From positions 744,001-808,000 of the forward strand of contig NZ_CP048031.1 of NCBI RefSeq assembly GCF_010092445.1: a stretch of DNA of 64,000 nucleotides, given 5' to 3'. Each line of letters starts with the position of its first letter. Within the stretch, counting starts at the first letter, position 1. The position numbers and the translations under genes are program-made. The notes beneath the pieces were generated by a model. That model had not been told where the DNA came from and made no database searches. It saw only the letters and a list, made by a program, of their open reading frames with translations. Source of the DNA: Shewanella sp. Arc9-LZ (GTDB taxonomy: Bacteria > Pseudomonadota > Gammaproteobacteria > Enterobacterales > Shewanellaceae). Of the stretch, positions 1 through 9,658 are shown in pieces.

Positions 1-70
1 TTATATAACCGAAGCCATGGGTTACACCAAGCAAGATGTTGAGCGTATGGAAGCGGAAGAAGATCAGTAA
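1..70 (+). CDS. C-terminal end of an unidentified protein (partial)
   Basis: An open frame enters from the left edge and ends with TAA at 68-70. The visible tail is charged and contains the string GYTKQDVERMEAEEDQ. I do not recognise the family from about 22 residues. It is accepted as a real gene end because it stops just before a convincing rho-independent terminator at 109-150 and no competing frame is present. Function unknown. Confidence 0.55.
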   Translation, partial: YITEAMGYTKQDVERMEAEEDQ

Positions 71-108
71 AGTTTACAAAAGCGAGCAAAATATTAATGT
101 TGTATCAA

Positions 109-150
109 AAATAAACCCCATTCGCTTTTGCTCATGGGGTTTATTTTTAT
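109..150 (+). terminator. Rho-independent terminator
   Basis: A 10-bp perfect inverted repeat (ataaacccca at 111-120 pairing with tggggtttat at 135-144) is followed by a T-rich run. It lies 40 bp behind the stop of the partial gene at the left edge. It faces the minus-strand lipoprotein gene and may serve both strands. Confidence 0.8.
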
Positions 151-199
151 ATGTGAAAACGCCTTAAATTAAGCGACACAAATTACTATATGACTAGGG

Positions 200-2020
200 T
201 TAAAATACCAGTGGATTTACCTGATCATATAAGTGTTGGTATAACGTTTGAGTAAACCCTGTGTTGTTATCAAAGGTGACTGACACATTGTTAGAAGCAG
301 ACGTTTGCATTTTTTCATTGAGTTCAACTCTGATCAACCGCTGCTCATCAAATAAGAAGTAGTCTGGATACACATATTCCTGTGCGGTGCCTTCGACGAT
401 TTCAGCCACTTTAATTAATAACTGATCACTTGGACTATTGCTTTTAGTCATTTGATAACGTTGTTCAATATTGCCATCGCTATCAAGCAAGGCAATGGTT
501 TGGTTTTCTTCATCGATAATGATGTCGAGCGGGAAATAAAAATCAAATAAGACTTCGGCTACCATTGTTGTAGAAAGTGTTTCTTCAGTGACAAAGCTTG
601 ATAGCGCATATGTTTCATAATCTTCAACTACACGGCACATCACATCATCGGCTTGAGTGACCGTTAAACTATACAGCGTATCTGGCCAGGTTAATGCGTC
701 TAATTTTAACATTTCTGGAGATGTATTTAACACTGATTGCCAAAAGTCGCTGGTGTTGGCGTTAGTGATCTTATTGATATCGATAGTAATAGGAACATTC
801 GTGCCTGTATAAACCGTATTGTAGGTATTTCCTGTAATGCTAGGTTCAGTCACTGGGCCATTGTCTTCTGTATACCAGCGCTTGTCTGTTGTGTGCCAAC
901 ATTCTGTAAGCTCGTCATCGTCTTCATCTAATGGTGCTTCAAATGCTAGGCCTTGGCCGGTTAGAGCGGAGACCCAGACCAACACTTTTGTGTTGTCGGC
1001 ATTTTGCATAGAAAACCCACTTAGATCAGAAGATAAAGTCAGTGATAAGGTGTTAGCAAAACCGCTTTCATTAATGATATTACCTAGCACAACATCCCAA
1101 TCATTTTGTGACAAAATACGAGAATCGATAGGTAATTCTGTAAATCCTAATGCGATGGCTGAGTCGCTAAAGAGTATATTAATGGCTAAGGTAAAGGCGT
1201 CATCTGACAAGAACTCTTCGATAGAAAGGCCGCTATCACTTAATATTTGCCAAAGCTCTGCATAAGTCGCAGCAAGTATTTTTTCTGCTGCGATTATGTT
1301 TGGAATTTGAGTCGCGATGACTTGTTGTAAATAGGCAATGACATATTCTATGCGGGTAAAACTCGCGGTGGCTGACATTTCAGCAGAAACTGAGTACAGG
1401 GTATTTGCATCTAATTGATACAAAATAGCTAATAGCGTGTCTAACTCGGTTGATAGTTGACTAATGTCACTGTCAGACAGGTTTTGATTCATCATTTCTA
1501 TAATGCGAGACTGTTTAATATGAGTCAGGTTGTTAATCGCGCCATTGTATTGTGGGCTTGCGATTAATGTCCCTTGTCCTGCATCATTAACGATAGCTTT
1601 TGGTGCTGCTCGGTTAGTCGGGTTTTTAACCTTAAGTGCTAAAGAGCGGGCCTGGATTGCTTGTGTTGCTGTTGCTGCTTGCCAGTTAGCCACTAAGTAA
1701 TAGTCTGGCGTTTCAACTTCGCTCTTCCAGTCTATTTGATAGTTACCATCAACATCGGTAATTGCGAATGGCTCATCGCTATCACAGCTTAAGTTTTTAT
1801 TTAAATCTGCACATACTGTAGCGCCAGATAATGCGCCCTGGTATACCGCAAGGCCGTTTACCTGGTGAGTGTATTCTGATGCTACTGGCGGCGTAGTAAT
1901 CGGGGGAGGTGTACCTGAATCTGGTTGCGTGATTTCGGTATTAGAGTCGTCGTCAGATGAACCGCAACCGACTAAGAGTGTGCCAGAGATTAATATGGCT
2001 AATATGCTTTTATGGTGCAT
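200..2020 (-). CDS. Large outer-membrane-type lipoprotein of unknown function
   Basis: The 606-residue product starts with a short signal peptide and a clear lipobox (LLVGC, lipidated Cys19), then a Ser/Asp/Thr/Pro-rich linker to about residue 50. Residues about 55-100 look like a carboxypeptidase-regulatory or Ca-binding-like beta module, with VCADLNKNLSCDSDEP followed by TDVDGNYQI. This pattern is common at the N-terminus of large Shewanella lipoproteins. The remaining ~500 residues resemble nothing I can name. The ATG at 2020 has AAGGA about 7 nt upstream. The protein is probably anchored in the outer membrane, but no substrate can be inferred. It stands alone, downstream of the LuxR gene on the same strand with a hairpin between them. 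Confidence 0.8.
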   Translation of the reverse strand: MHHKSILAILISGTLLVGCGSSDDDSNTEITQPDSGTPPPITTPPVASEYTHQVNGLAVYQGALSGATVCADLNKNLSCDSDEPFAITDVDGNYQIDWKSEVETPDYYLVANWQAATATQAIQARSLALKVKNPTNRAAPKAIVNDAGQGTLIASPQYNGAINNLTHIKQSRIIEMMNQNLSDSDISQLSTELDTLLAILYQLDANTLYSVSAEMSATASFTRIEYVIAYLQQVIATQIPNIIAAEKILAATYAELWQILSDSGLSIEEFLSDDAFTLAINILFSDSAIALGFTELPIDSRILSQNDWDVVLGNIINESGFANTLSLTLSSDLSGFSMQNADNTKVLVWVSALTGQGLAFEAPLDEDDDELTECWHTTDKRWYTEDNGPVTEPSITGNTYNTVYTGTNVPITIDINKITNANTSDFWQSVLNTSPEMLKLDALTWPDTLYSLTVTQADDVMCRVVEDYETYALSSFVTEETLSTTMVAEVLFDFYFPLDIIIDEENQTIALLDSDGNIEQRYQMTKSNSPSDQLLIKVAEIVEGTAQEYVYPDYFLFDEQRLIRVELNEKMQTSASNNVSVTFDNNTGFTQTLYQHLYDQVNPLVF

Positions 2021-2090
2021 TAATGTGTCCTTACATTATGGGGTAAAGTGTTTTTAAAACAATGAAAATATCGAGTGTGAAATATTAAGC

Positions 2091-2132
2091 GAGCCTAATA
2101 ATGTATCGTTTACTGGATACATTGTTAGGCTC
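2091..2132 (-). terminator. Strong hairpin between the LuxR gene and the lipoprotein gene
   Basis: Two 17-nt arms (2091-2107 and 2116-2132) pair at 16 of 17 positions around an 8-nt loop. It lies 37 bp behind the stop of the LuxR-type gene. The T-run is better on the plus strand than on the minus strand, so termination of the minus-strand transcript may be partial. The hairpin would separate the regulator from the lipoprotein gene. Confidence 0.6.
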
Positions 2133-2168
2133 ACTTTTTAAGTGCTAACTGGAGTATTTGCTAGAGGA

Positions 2169-2801
2169 TTAACCGGCAGCGAAAGCAAATAATTGGCCAC
2201 GGTTTTTAATCTTGGTTTTTTTATAAATATTCTGTACGTGCATTTTGACGGTATTAACAGAGATGTTGAGCTCTTTGGCCATTTCTTCGTTGGTTAATCC
2301 ATGCAGTATAAGTGATAAGACTTGTTGTTCTTTTTTTGTGGTGACGGCAAGTATTTTGGCGCGATTACCTGATGATGGAATACGCTTTCTTTGGAGGATG
2401 TATTTAGAAACGGCTTTAGGGTTAAAGCTAATGTCGCCATCTTGCACTTGTTTAATGCTTTGTATTTGATGAGCGATAGAGTCAGAGACACTAATGGCGC
2501 CATGAAATCCAGATGAAATAAGGATAACTTCTAGTTCTACATTCAAAGCAGGACAAAATGCAATGTGCAGGTCGCTTTTAAATAATTCAGCAGATAAGTA
2601 ACCAATTTCTTGTAATGGATTATCAAGATAATGAACCATAATGGCGCTGCCATTTTCGGCATTTGATGCAGCAGACAATTCTGATAACGCGCAGTTCGCA
2701 TTGGTTGGAATTAAGTTAAATTCAATCAAACTAGCGAGATTTTGAAATTGTCCATGAAGGTGGACAGGGAAATCTACGATTATAAGGTTATTGCTGAACA
2801 T
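2169..2801 (-). CDS. LuxR-family transcriptional regulator, CsgD-like
   Basis: This 210-residue protein has a C-terminal LuxR/FixJ helix-turn-helix (about residues 155-205, with LTNEEMAKELNISVNTVKMHVQNIYKK). Its N-terminal half is of receiver-like size but lacks an evident phospho-acceptor aspartate motif. Length and layout match the CsgD/VpsT group, which controls curli, cellulose or biofilm matrix genes and does not always need phosphorylation. The start at 2801 is preceded by AAGGAATG. The upstream ~330 bp is AT-rich and non-coding, as is usual for such regulators. Which genes it controls cannot be read from the window; the adjacent lipoprotein is a candidate only by position. CsgD-like is a family-level call. 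Confidence 0.75.
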   Translation of the reverse strand: MFSNNLIIVDFPVHLHGQFQNLASLIEFNLIPTNANCALSELSAASNAENGSAIMVHYLDNPLQEIGYLSAELFKSDLHIAFCPALNVELEVILISSGFHGAISVSDSIAHQIQSIKQVQDGDISFNPKAVSKYILQRKRIPSSGNRAKILAVTTKKEQQVLSLILHGLTNEEMAKELNISVNTVKMHVQNIYKKTKIKNRGQLFAFAAG

Positions 2802-3130
2802 GTCACATTCCTTGTTTAAAAAACCAGCGTCCGTTTGCTGTTGTTTTATACTTTTTCGATGTTTGTTTGTGCTATTTATTGAAATCTTGCAGCAACACTA
2901 GCATGTATCAAATCAATAAAAAATGCATTTTGTGTAATCTATTAGCATTAGTGATTATACAATGTTTACTGTAAACCGATGTTTTATTTACATTTGAGCA
3001 ATATTGATTGTTTAAATAATGCTCAGTGCAGTATCCTACAACATAAAAAGACTATTGCATACGGTAAAATGATTATTTTTAACCCGTAAGCTTATCCTAA
3101 GCGGTGTATCACTTATGCTGTTTTTTTGGA
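2802..3130. other. AT-rich intergenic region upstream of the CsgD-like regulator
   Basis: About 330 bp without a credible reading frame lie between rluF and the LuxR-type gene, both on the minus strand. The region is notably AT-rich and should hold the promoter of the regulator. I see no confident rho-independent terminator for rluF; a short AAGCTTATCCTAAGC inverted repeat near 3089 is too weak. Confidence 0.5.
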
Positions 3131-4012
3131 TCAACGTTTAGGTTTTCTTGAATGACTTGGTTTACCTTTATTCGCCGCCGGCTTTTTAGGTTTCGCGCCT
3201 CGACCTTGCATAAAGTGCTCTGGACCTTCAATTTTATCTCGTAAACTTTGAGTCGGCTTTTTCTTGGCTTTTTTGGGCGCGTTTTTGACTTCTGAAGATG
3301 AATGTTCAATTAACTTCATTAACGTGCTGAGTTCTTGCTCATCCAAATCGCGCCATTCTCCTACAGGCAGCCCTTTAAGCGACACATTCATAATTGACTG
3401 ACGTTCTAGCTTGGTCACTTCAAAGTTGAAATGTTCGCACATTCGACGAATTTGACGATTAAGCCCTTGAACTAGAACTATTTTAAATACGAACGTTGAA
3501 ACTTGTTCAACTTTACATTTTTTAGTGATGACACCTAACATCGGCACGCCTGCTCGCATACCTTGTAAAAATGCTTCGGTGATCGGCTTATTAACCGTGA
3601 CCACATATTCTTTGTCGTGATTGTTGCCTGCGCGGAGAATTTTATTGACTAAGTCACCATTGCTGGTGAGAAATATTAACCCTTGTGAATCTTTGTCTAA
3701 ACGACCAATCGGAAATACGCGTTCGCTGTGGTTTACAAAATCGACAATATTATCGCGTTCGGTATTTTCGGTGGTACTCACAATACCTACTGGTTTATTA
3801 AGGGCGATGAAAACAAGATCGGCTTCGTCTCGAGGGGCGATATCGTGACCATTCACTTTGACTTTATCGCCAAATTCGACGCTGTCACCAATTTTGGCGC
3901 GTTTACCGTTGATAAAAACATTACCTTGCTCAATGTAGCGGTCTGCTTCACGGCGTGAGCAAATACCACTCTCACTAATGTACTTATTTAGACGGGTTGC
4001 AGATTCACTCAT
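3131..4012 (-). CDS. rluF: 23S rRNA pseudouridine(2604) synthase RluF
   Basis: The protein closely resembles E. coli RluF along its length. It has an S4 RNA-binding domain (residues ~7-60, [20 protein letters not shown]) and an RsuA/RluB/E/F catalytic domain with the signature [10 protein letters not shown], where Asp106 is the expected nucleophile. The C-terminal tail is Lys/Arg-rich and low-complexity. It converts U2604 (and secondarily U2605) of 23S rRNA to pseudouridine. The ATG at 4012 is preferred over an upstream codon at 4045: it has AAGGAACC upstream and gives the family N-terminus. The length is 293 residues, typical for the family. It is a monocistronic housekeeping gene. Confidence 0.95.
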   Translation of the reverse strand: MSESATRLNKYISESGICSRREADRYIEQGNVFINGKRAKIGDSVEFGDKVKVNGHDIAPRDEADLVFIALNKPVGIVSTTENTERDNIVDFVNHSERVFPIGRLDKDSQGLIFLTSNGDLVNKILRAGNNHDKEYVVTVNKPITEAFLQGMRAGVPMLGVITKKCKVEQVSTFVFKIVLVQGLNRQIRRMCEHFNFEVTKLERQSIMNVSLKGLPVGEWRDLDEQELSTLMKLIEHSSSEVKNAPKKAKKKPTQSLRDKIEGPEHFMQGRGAKPKKPAANKGKPSHSRKPKR

Positions 4013-4153
4013 GGTGGTTCCTTTTTCAACATAAACGCACTGCAAAGGCAGGCTGGATCGGCGCAGATAATATCATAAAATAACCGGACAAAGAGCTGTT
4101 TGATAAACGTTTATTATCAGTCGTTGAGGTTTCCTATGTCATATAGGTGAGTA

Positions 4154-5059
4154 TCACAAATCAAAACCCAGTTGCGTTGTGGTGTGCTGTTGTTGAGGTA
4201 ATAGGTTAATGTCGGCTAATACTGATGCACTGTGTGCCAACTGTTGTTGCAGTAAACGGTACAAATCGACCGCTAATTGCGGTGCATTGTGATTGTCTGG
4301 GGTGTGGATAAACAAATAGGGTTGTTTGTTTTGCGCGATCCATAAAGGCAGCTGTTTAAGCCAGTTTTGGAAAAAATGTATATTGGCTTCCGCTTGCGGA
4401 TGACCAATAAAGCGCACCACAGGATTGTTTGCGGTTGCAATGGCGTGTACTGGCACTTTAGGCTTTTTTTGGTGGGCATCTATCACTGCGGCTGTGGTTG
4501 GCGCGGCCGCAAAAACAGGCCTCGTATCCATAATGATACGATTGCAGTTATTGTCGATGAGTAAGCGGTTTAATGCTTGCTCTGCTTCACCTTTAGCAAA
4601 AAAGGCGCTATTACGTACTTCGACGCCATAGGTTAGGCCTTGTGGTACTTGAGTTAAAAATTGCGCTAACTGTGGCAACGATTGTGGCCCAAAACTGGCC
4701 GGAAGTTGAATTTTCCACACCCCGGTTCGGTTAATTAGCGGTTCCATTACGCTAAAGAATTGTTGTAGGGCCGGCTCTGCATGTTGTAGCTGTAATTCAT
4801 GAGTGATGTGCTTGGGCAGTTTAAAGGTAAATTTAAAATCGTCATGGGTTGCGGCGTACCAATTTTGTACATTCTGTAACGACGGCGTGGCATAGAAAGT
4901 AGTGTTACCTTCAACGGTATTAAATATTTCGGCATAGCGCGCGAGCCGATGTGCTTGGCTATTGCCGTAGACGGTTTGTTGCCATTGGTTTTGTGACCAC
5001 ATGGCTAAACCTAATCTTAATGGCGTATAAATAGTCGCTGTTGAAGTGCTATTGTCCAA
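4154..5059 (-). CDS. DUF72 (YecE-like) family protein
   Basis: The 301-residue protein has the DUF72 layout: an N-terminal LRLGLAMWSQNQW strand, NTVEGNTTFYATPS (the conserved N-E-x-x-x-x-F-Y segment), FKLPKHITHE and a late TPDNHNAP box. DUF72 proteins form a TIM-barrel-like fold related to sugar isomerase/endonuclease IV barrels. Their reaction is unknown. Glutamine is frequent, as in neighbouring genes. It is transcribed on its own, divergent from the penicillin-binding protein gene. The start at 5059 yields a family-length product; a later ATG near 5000 (MWSQNQW) would cut off a conserved strand. Confidence 0.85.
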   Translation of the reverse strand: MDNSTSTATIYTPLRLGLAMWSQNQWQQTVYGNSQAHRLARYAEIFNTVEGNTTFYATPSLQNVQNWYAATHDDFKFTFKLPKHITHELQLQHAEPALQQFFSVMEPLINRTGVWKIQLPASFGPQSLPQLAQFLTQVPQGLTYGVEVRNSAFFAKGEAEQALNRLLIDNNCNRIIMDTRPVFAAAPTTAAVIDAHQKKPKVPVHAIATANNPVVRFIGHPQAEANIHFFQNWLKQLPLWIAQNKQPYLFIHTPDNHNAPQLAVDLYRLLQQQLAHSASVLADINLLPQQQHTTTQLGFDL

Positions 5060-5280
5060 AACAATCCTTAGACTTGGGTAAGTGTTTTATATAAAAATAT
5101 CGATATTGTGCTAATAAGGTCTTTAATGGGCTAAAAAACAACATTTAGTTATTTTTGTCTATATCTAATGGCTTTACCCATCTGATAAAATTATCACAAT
5201 TAGTTACGCGATGTATTGAACATCTCAACCAAAAGTTAAATGGTGCGTTATTGTGATTTTATGCGTTAGATGGAGAGTTT

Positions 5281-8200
5281 GTGTCTAGTCCACATACAGA
5301 CAGTCAGTTTGATAATTATCGACCTAATACATCTTCCGCCAAACCGGCTCCGGTTCGTCGCAGTAAAGCGGGTTGGTTATTCATCGTATTATTGTTAGCA
5401 ACAGCCTATCTGATCGAGTTTGAGGTGCGGACATCGTATTATCAATCTTATTTTTTGCATCAATATGCGACTAAATTAACCTATAAAGTACGTGATTATC
5501 GCAGCGATGCAGTGATTTATCCTAAGTATGGTCCTTTTGATGATCGCCATGGTTATAGCCAATTACCGCAGAAAATAGCGCGTTTAATTGAGCGTAATTA
5601 TCAAATCACTCAGCAAGTGGCATTTTCACCAATGTTGATGGATTATACCAATATTGGTTTTTTCCCACCGTATCATGAAAAAGCCCAATCAGGCTTAATG
5701 ATAAAAGATTGCCGTGACATGACGGTATTCGATTTCTCCTATCCTAAACGAGTGTATCAAGACCAAGATAAAATCCCCGACCAAATCATTAATACCTTAT
5801 TGTTTATCGAAAACCGTGAAATGTTGAGTCCAGAAGCTAAATACAATCCTGTGGTTGACTGGCCTCGATTTGTGTTGGCTGCCGCCAGCCAAGTAGCGGG
5901 TATTTTTGGGGCTGATATGTCTAAAGCAGGTGGCAGTACCTTGGCCACCCAAATTGAAAAATTTAGGCATTCTAACCACGGCTTAACCTTGAGTATTAAG
6001 GATAAATTATTACAAATTGGTTCGGCAATTGTGCGAGTGTATCAGCAGGGTGAAAGCACCGTTGGCGCTCGCCAACGTATCGTACAAGATTATCTCAACA
6101 CAGTGCCATTATCATCGGCGCCAGGGTTTGGTGAAGTTCATGGTATTGGTGATGGCTTATGGGCCTGGTTTAAAACAGATTTTAATCAAGCTAACCAAAT
6201 ACTATTGAGCCGTCATACTCAGCAAAATGCTGCTGAGCGTGGCAAGGTGTTTCGTCAAATCGTGGCCTTAATGATTGCTCAGCGTCGGCCGTCGTATTAC
6301 TTACGCCAAGGTCATGAGGATTTAGAATCGTTAGTAGACAGCTATTTACGTTTACTGGGCGGTGATGGTCTGATTGAAACGCAATTGATGGTGTCGGCAC
6401 TTGAGCAAACATTACAATTTAATTCTAGTAAGTTAGCGACGACTAACCTCGCTAACAATAAAGGGGTTAATGCGGTACGTATTCGTACTGCGGGTATGTT
6501 GGGATTAAGTTTATTTGATCTCGATCGCTACGATTTATCGATTAACAGTACCTTTCATGGTGACTTGCAACAACAAGTTAGTGATTACTTACGTAGTTTA
6601 GCTCAGCCCAGTTCGGCTGAACGTATCGGACTACTAGGTGAGCGTTTACTGTCAGTGCAGCAGTTAGATAAAGTGTTGTACAGCTTTACCTTATATGAAA
6701 GCACCGACAGCGCCAATCGGGTACGGATTCAAACCGACAGTATTGATCAGCCGTTTGATATTAACGAAGGCAGTAAGTTGGAGCTTGGTTCAACGGCTAA
6801 GTTACGTGTATTAGCGACATATTTAGACATTATTGCCGAATTACAACAGCGTTTTTCGGCAATGACGGTGGCTGATTTACGCCAAGTGGATGTGGAACGT
6901 AAAGACCATATTACACGCTGGGTAGTTGATTATTTAATTACTACCCGAGACCGTAATTTAACCCGAATGTTAGATGCAGCACTGCAGCGCGAATATTCGG
7001 CTTCACCAGAAGAACGTTTCTTCACCGGTGGTGGTTTGCATGTATTTAACAATTTTAATAAAAAAGAAAACAGCCGCGTACCAACATTATATCAAGCATT
7101 GCAAGAGTCAATAAACTTGCCTTTTGTGCGCTTAATGCAAGACATTGTTAATTACAGCAGTAGTTATAACAGTGAAGGCAGTGTGTCGCAGCTATTGCGT
7201 AACGACAAAGATCCGCGCCGTGAAGAATACCTAAAAGCATTTGCTAAGCGTGAGGGCAGTTCGTTTGTAAAACGTTTTTATCGCAAGTATCGTCAGCTTG
7301 CACCAGAGCAGCGTCTTGAGGTGTTATTTGATGGTATTCAACAACAAGAGCACAAGTTAACGGCGGTTTATCGTTATTTAAAACCTTACGATGGTGCCCG
7401 TGAGTTAAAGATTTTTCTTGCAGGGCGTTTACCAGCAAAAACCTTTACTGATAAACAAATTAATGTGTTGTACAACAAGTATGGCGAAGAAAAGTTCAAT
7501 TTGGCTGATCAAGGCTATATTGCGCGGGTGCACCCGTTAGAGCTGTGGGTATTACGTTATTTAAATGACTATCCAGAAACGGGTCTTACTCAAGTATTAG
7601 AGGATGCGCAGCCGCAGCTACAAGAAGTATATCGCTGGCTGTTTAGAACGCGTCATCAAAATGCTCGTGATGTGCGTATTCAGGTGATGTTAGAAGTGGA
7701 AGCATTTTTAAGTATTCATCAACGTTGGGTGAGAATGGGTTATCCGTTTGAATACATGGTGCCTTCATTAGGCTCTGCTTTAGGCAGCTCGGGCGACAGA
7801 CCTGCAGCATTGGCTGAGTTAATGGGTATTATTCAAAATGATGGCTATCGTTTCCCTACCGTGAGAATTGATGAGCTGCAGTTTGCCAAAGACACACCTT
7901 ATGAGGTGACATTGGCCAATAATAAGCAAACTGTTACACGAGTAATGCATCAAGAAGTTGCGCGAGCGTTGAAAAAAGCACTGGCAAATGTGGTCGAAAA
8001 TGGCACAGCGAGAAGGCTCAAAGGCAGCTTGGTTGATAGCAATGGCCAGGCTGTTGTTATGGGTGGTAAAACGGGTACTGGTGATAACCGTATTGCGACT
8101 GAAATTCGTAATGGCCGTAAAGTGTCTTCAACCGCTATAAACCGTACCGCAACGTTTGTGTTCTATTTAGGCGATCGTCATTTTGGTACCTTAACGGCGT

Positions 8201-8328
8201 TTGTGCCAGGGGAGAAGGCTGACGACTTTAGCTTTACTTCAGCACTGCCATTACAAGTACTTAAAGGCATGATGCCGATTTTATCACCGATGATAAACCA
8301 GCAAGAACAGTGTCAAACTGGTTTATAA
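5281..8328 (+). CDS. Large class A-type penicillin-binding protein (transglycosylase/transpeptidase)
   Basis: The 1015-residue protein has one N-terminal membrane anchor (about 31-50) and a periplasmic GT51 glycosyltransferase domain (about 155-330). GT51 motifs include FIENRE, which carries the likely catalytic Glu, and GGSTLATQ; the second GT51 Glu motif is hard to place. The transpeptidase domain carries SxxK (STAK, Ser504), SxN (SIN, 610-612) and KTGTG (Lys930). The SxN-KTG distance of about 320 residues is much longer than in ordinary PBP1 proteins. It should polymerise and cross-link peptidoglycan. GTG start with GGAG upstream. It is not an obvious PBP1a, PBP1b or PBP1c and forms its own group. 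It is monocistronic with a terminator behind it. Confidence 0.85.
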   Translation: MSSPHTDSQFDNYRPNTSSAKPAPVRRSKAGWLFIVLLLATAYLIEFEVRTSYYQSYFLHQYATKLTYKVRDYRSDAVIYPKYGPFDDRHGYSQLPQKIARLIERNYQITQQVAFSPMLMDYTNIGFFPPYHEKAQSGLMIKDCRDMTVFDFSYPKRVYQDQDKIPDQIINTLLFIENREMLSPEAKYNPVVDWPRFVLAAASQVAGIFGADMSKAGGSTLATQIEKFRHSNHGLTLSIKDKLLQIGSAIVRVYQQGESTVGARQRIVQDYLNTVPLSSAPGFGEVHGIGDGLWAWFKTDFNQANQILLSRHTQQNAAERGKVFRQIVALMIAQRRPSYYLRQGHEDLESLVDSYLRLLGGDGLIETQLMVSALEQTLQFNSSKLATTNLANNKGVNAVRIRTAGMLGLSLFDLDRYDLSINSTFHGDLQQQVSDYLRSLAQPSSAERIGLLGERLLSVQQLDKVLYSFTLYESTDSANRVRIQTDSIDQPFDINEGSKLELGSTAKLRVLATYLDIIAELQQRFSAMTVADLRQVDVERKDHITRWVVDYLITTRDRNLTRMLDAALQREYSASPEERFFTGGGLHVFNNFNKKENSRVPTLYQALQESINLPFVRLMQDIVNYSSSYNSEGSVSQLLRNDKDPRREEYLKAFAKREGSSFVKRFYRKYRQLAPEQRLEVLFDGIQQQEHKLTAVYRYLKPYDGARELKIFLAGRLPAKTFTDKQINVLYNKYGEEKFNLADQGYIARVHPLELWVLRYLNDYPETGLTQVLEDAQPQLQEVYRWLFRTRHQNARDVRIQVMLEVEAFLSIHQRWVRMGYPFEYMVPSLGSALGSSGDRPAALAELMGIIQNDGYRFPTVRIDELQFAKDTPYEVTLANNKQTVTRVMHQEVARALKKALANVVENGTARRLKGSLVDSNGQAVVMGGKTGTGDNRIATEIRNGRKVSSTAINRTATFVFYLGDRHFGTLTAFVPGEKADDFSFTSALPLQVLKGMMPILSPMINQQEQCQTGL

Positions 8329-8353
8329 ATGATGAATCCAGCTTGCTGCGATC

Positions 8354-8392
8354 AACAAAAAAGCCCATGCTGTAAAGTATGGGCTTTTTGTT
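8354..8392. terminator. Bidirectional rho-independent terminator
   Basis: A near-perfect stem (aacaaaaaagcccat at 8354-8368 with atgggctttttgtt at 8379-8392) has A-runs and T-runs on both sides. It lies between two convergent genes and should terminate both. Confidence 0.9.
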
Positions 8393-8407
8393 CGAATTAA
8401 CATGTTG

Positions 8408-8848
8408 TTAAACGCTAAAAAGACTGAGCATAACAATAATGTGGCATACTACAGCAGCACTGGTTAATATTGTGCGTAATGTGAGGTAGCTGGTGGTGGT
8501 TGATAATTGTTTGGCTTTAAATTCAATATACAATAGATACAGATAACCACTGGCGAGTAGGATAAGCGCGGATAATGCAAATGGTGTTAACAGTGCAATC
8601 CAACAAGCGAGAGCGATGATATTACTAATGATAAGTAACTTAGCGATGTTGTCATCTAAGGTTAATATAACCGCTTTGCCCCACAGAGTACCGGCAACAA
8701 AACTTAAAATCACTGCGCTATAGCTAACAAACCCTAGCATAGTATGTTCGGGTGCTAATAGGCTATGATTGAAGGCTAATACACTGAGAATAATAAAAGG
8801 TAAAAGGCCAGCAAAGCCCAACCATTGCCATGTTTTAATGCTTTTCAT
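8408..8848 (-). CDS. DUF3429 family inner-membrane protein
   Basis: The 146-residue protein is almost entirely hydrophobic, with four to five predicted membrane spans. It carries the DUF3429 pattern (WQWLGFAGLLPF, YSAVILSFVAGTLWGKAV). The family is widespread in proteobacteria and has no assigned reaction. The start at 8848 gives MKSIKTWQW, with an AGGA-like site in the leader. It is a single gene sharing a terminator with the penicillin-binding protein gene opposite. I can infer location (inner membrane) but not role. Confidence 0.8.
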   Translation of the reverse strand: MKSIKTWQWLGFAGLLPFIILSVLAFNHSLLAPEHTMLGFVSYSAVILSFVAGTLWGKAVILTLDDNIAKLLIISNIIALACWIALLTPFALSALILLASGYLYLLYIEFKAKQLSTTTSYLTLRTILTSAAVVCHIIVMLSLFSV

Positions 8849-9160
8849 CCTGTAGTCCTTTAATGCATGTTGATACGGTTATTCATCGTCAAGCGTGTCG
8901 ATGAATGAGAATATATAACCTCAATTATGGATAATAAACGGTCATCAAACAGGCATTTCCGCTATCAGTGTTGAATCGACTTACAATAGGCGAGCTATTG
9001 ATACGTCCAATATGCCTTGTTAGCAAAACACATGGCAAGTTTGATATTGCAGACTTGAATTAAACCCGTTTTTAACGATTTATCCCATCTCTTTTTAGAG
9101 CTGAGGTTATCTATAATATAAATGATCTTGGTGACACAACATAGAAAAGGCGAACCCGAA

Positions 9161-9646
9161 ATGAATATTTCTCTTCATCCCATTACTGAAGCAGATTTAG
9201 ATATATTGTTTGAATTTGAAAACGACCCTATTGCTAATAAAATGGCAGATTTTGTGCCGCGTAAACGTAAGGCTTTTAACCTGCATTGGCAGCAAAAAGT
9301 ATTGGCTAATGAAAAGGCGATAGCGCAAGGGATTTGGATCGATGATGTTTTAGTGGGTAATGTTTTATCGTGGATTAATACCGACGCAGCAGCAAAGTCC
9401 GACCCACAAATGCGTTTAGTTGGGTATTGGATTGGACGTGAACATTGGGGCAAGGGCATTGCCACCAAAGCAGTGGAAATGTTTTTAAAGCAATTTATTT
9501 CGAGCCCAGTTTTTGCTTATATCGAGAAACAGAATCAAGGCTCAGTGGCAGTGGCGTATGCCAATGGCTTTTTCGACGTTACAGCGCAGTATCCGCAATT
9601 AATCAGTAAAGACAATTTACGTTTATTCAGACGTGGTAACGTTTAA
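9161..9646 (+). CDS. GNAT family N-acetyltransferase (RimJ/RimL-like)
   Basis: This 161-residue acetyltransferase fits the Acetyltransf_3 pattern. It starts ISLHPITEADLDILFEFENDP, carries the beta4-beta5 region LVGYWIGREHWGKGIATKAVEMFL with an R/Q-x-x-G-x-G/A-type acetyl-CoA loop, and ends in a short C-terminal strand. Such enzymes transfer acetyl groups from acetyl-CoA to protein N-termini, antibiotics or small amines; the acceptor is unknown here. An ATG 39 nt upstream (9122) is in frame, but the internal ATG at 9161 begins exactly at the family's first strand and has AAAGG upstream. It is monocistronic. Confidence 0.8.
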   Translation: MNISLHPITEADLDILFEFENDPIANKMADFVPRKRKAFNLHWQQKVLANEKAIAQGIWIDDVLVGNVLSWINTDAAAKSDPQMRLVGYWIGREHWGKGIATKAVEMFLKQFISSPVFAYIEKQNQGSVAVAYANGFFDVTAQYPQLISKDNLRLFRRGNV

Positions 9647-9658
9647 TATTCTCGTGGA

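Noticed and set aside
3109..3309. 66-residue minus-strand frame across the end of rluF
   Set aside because: It is a shadow of the Lys/Arg-rich rluF tail in another frame.
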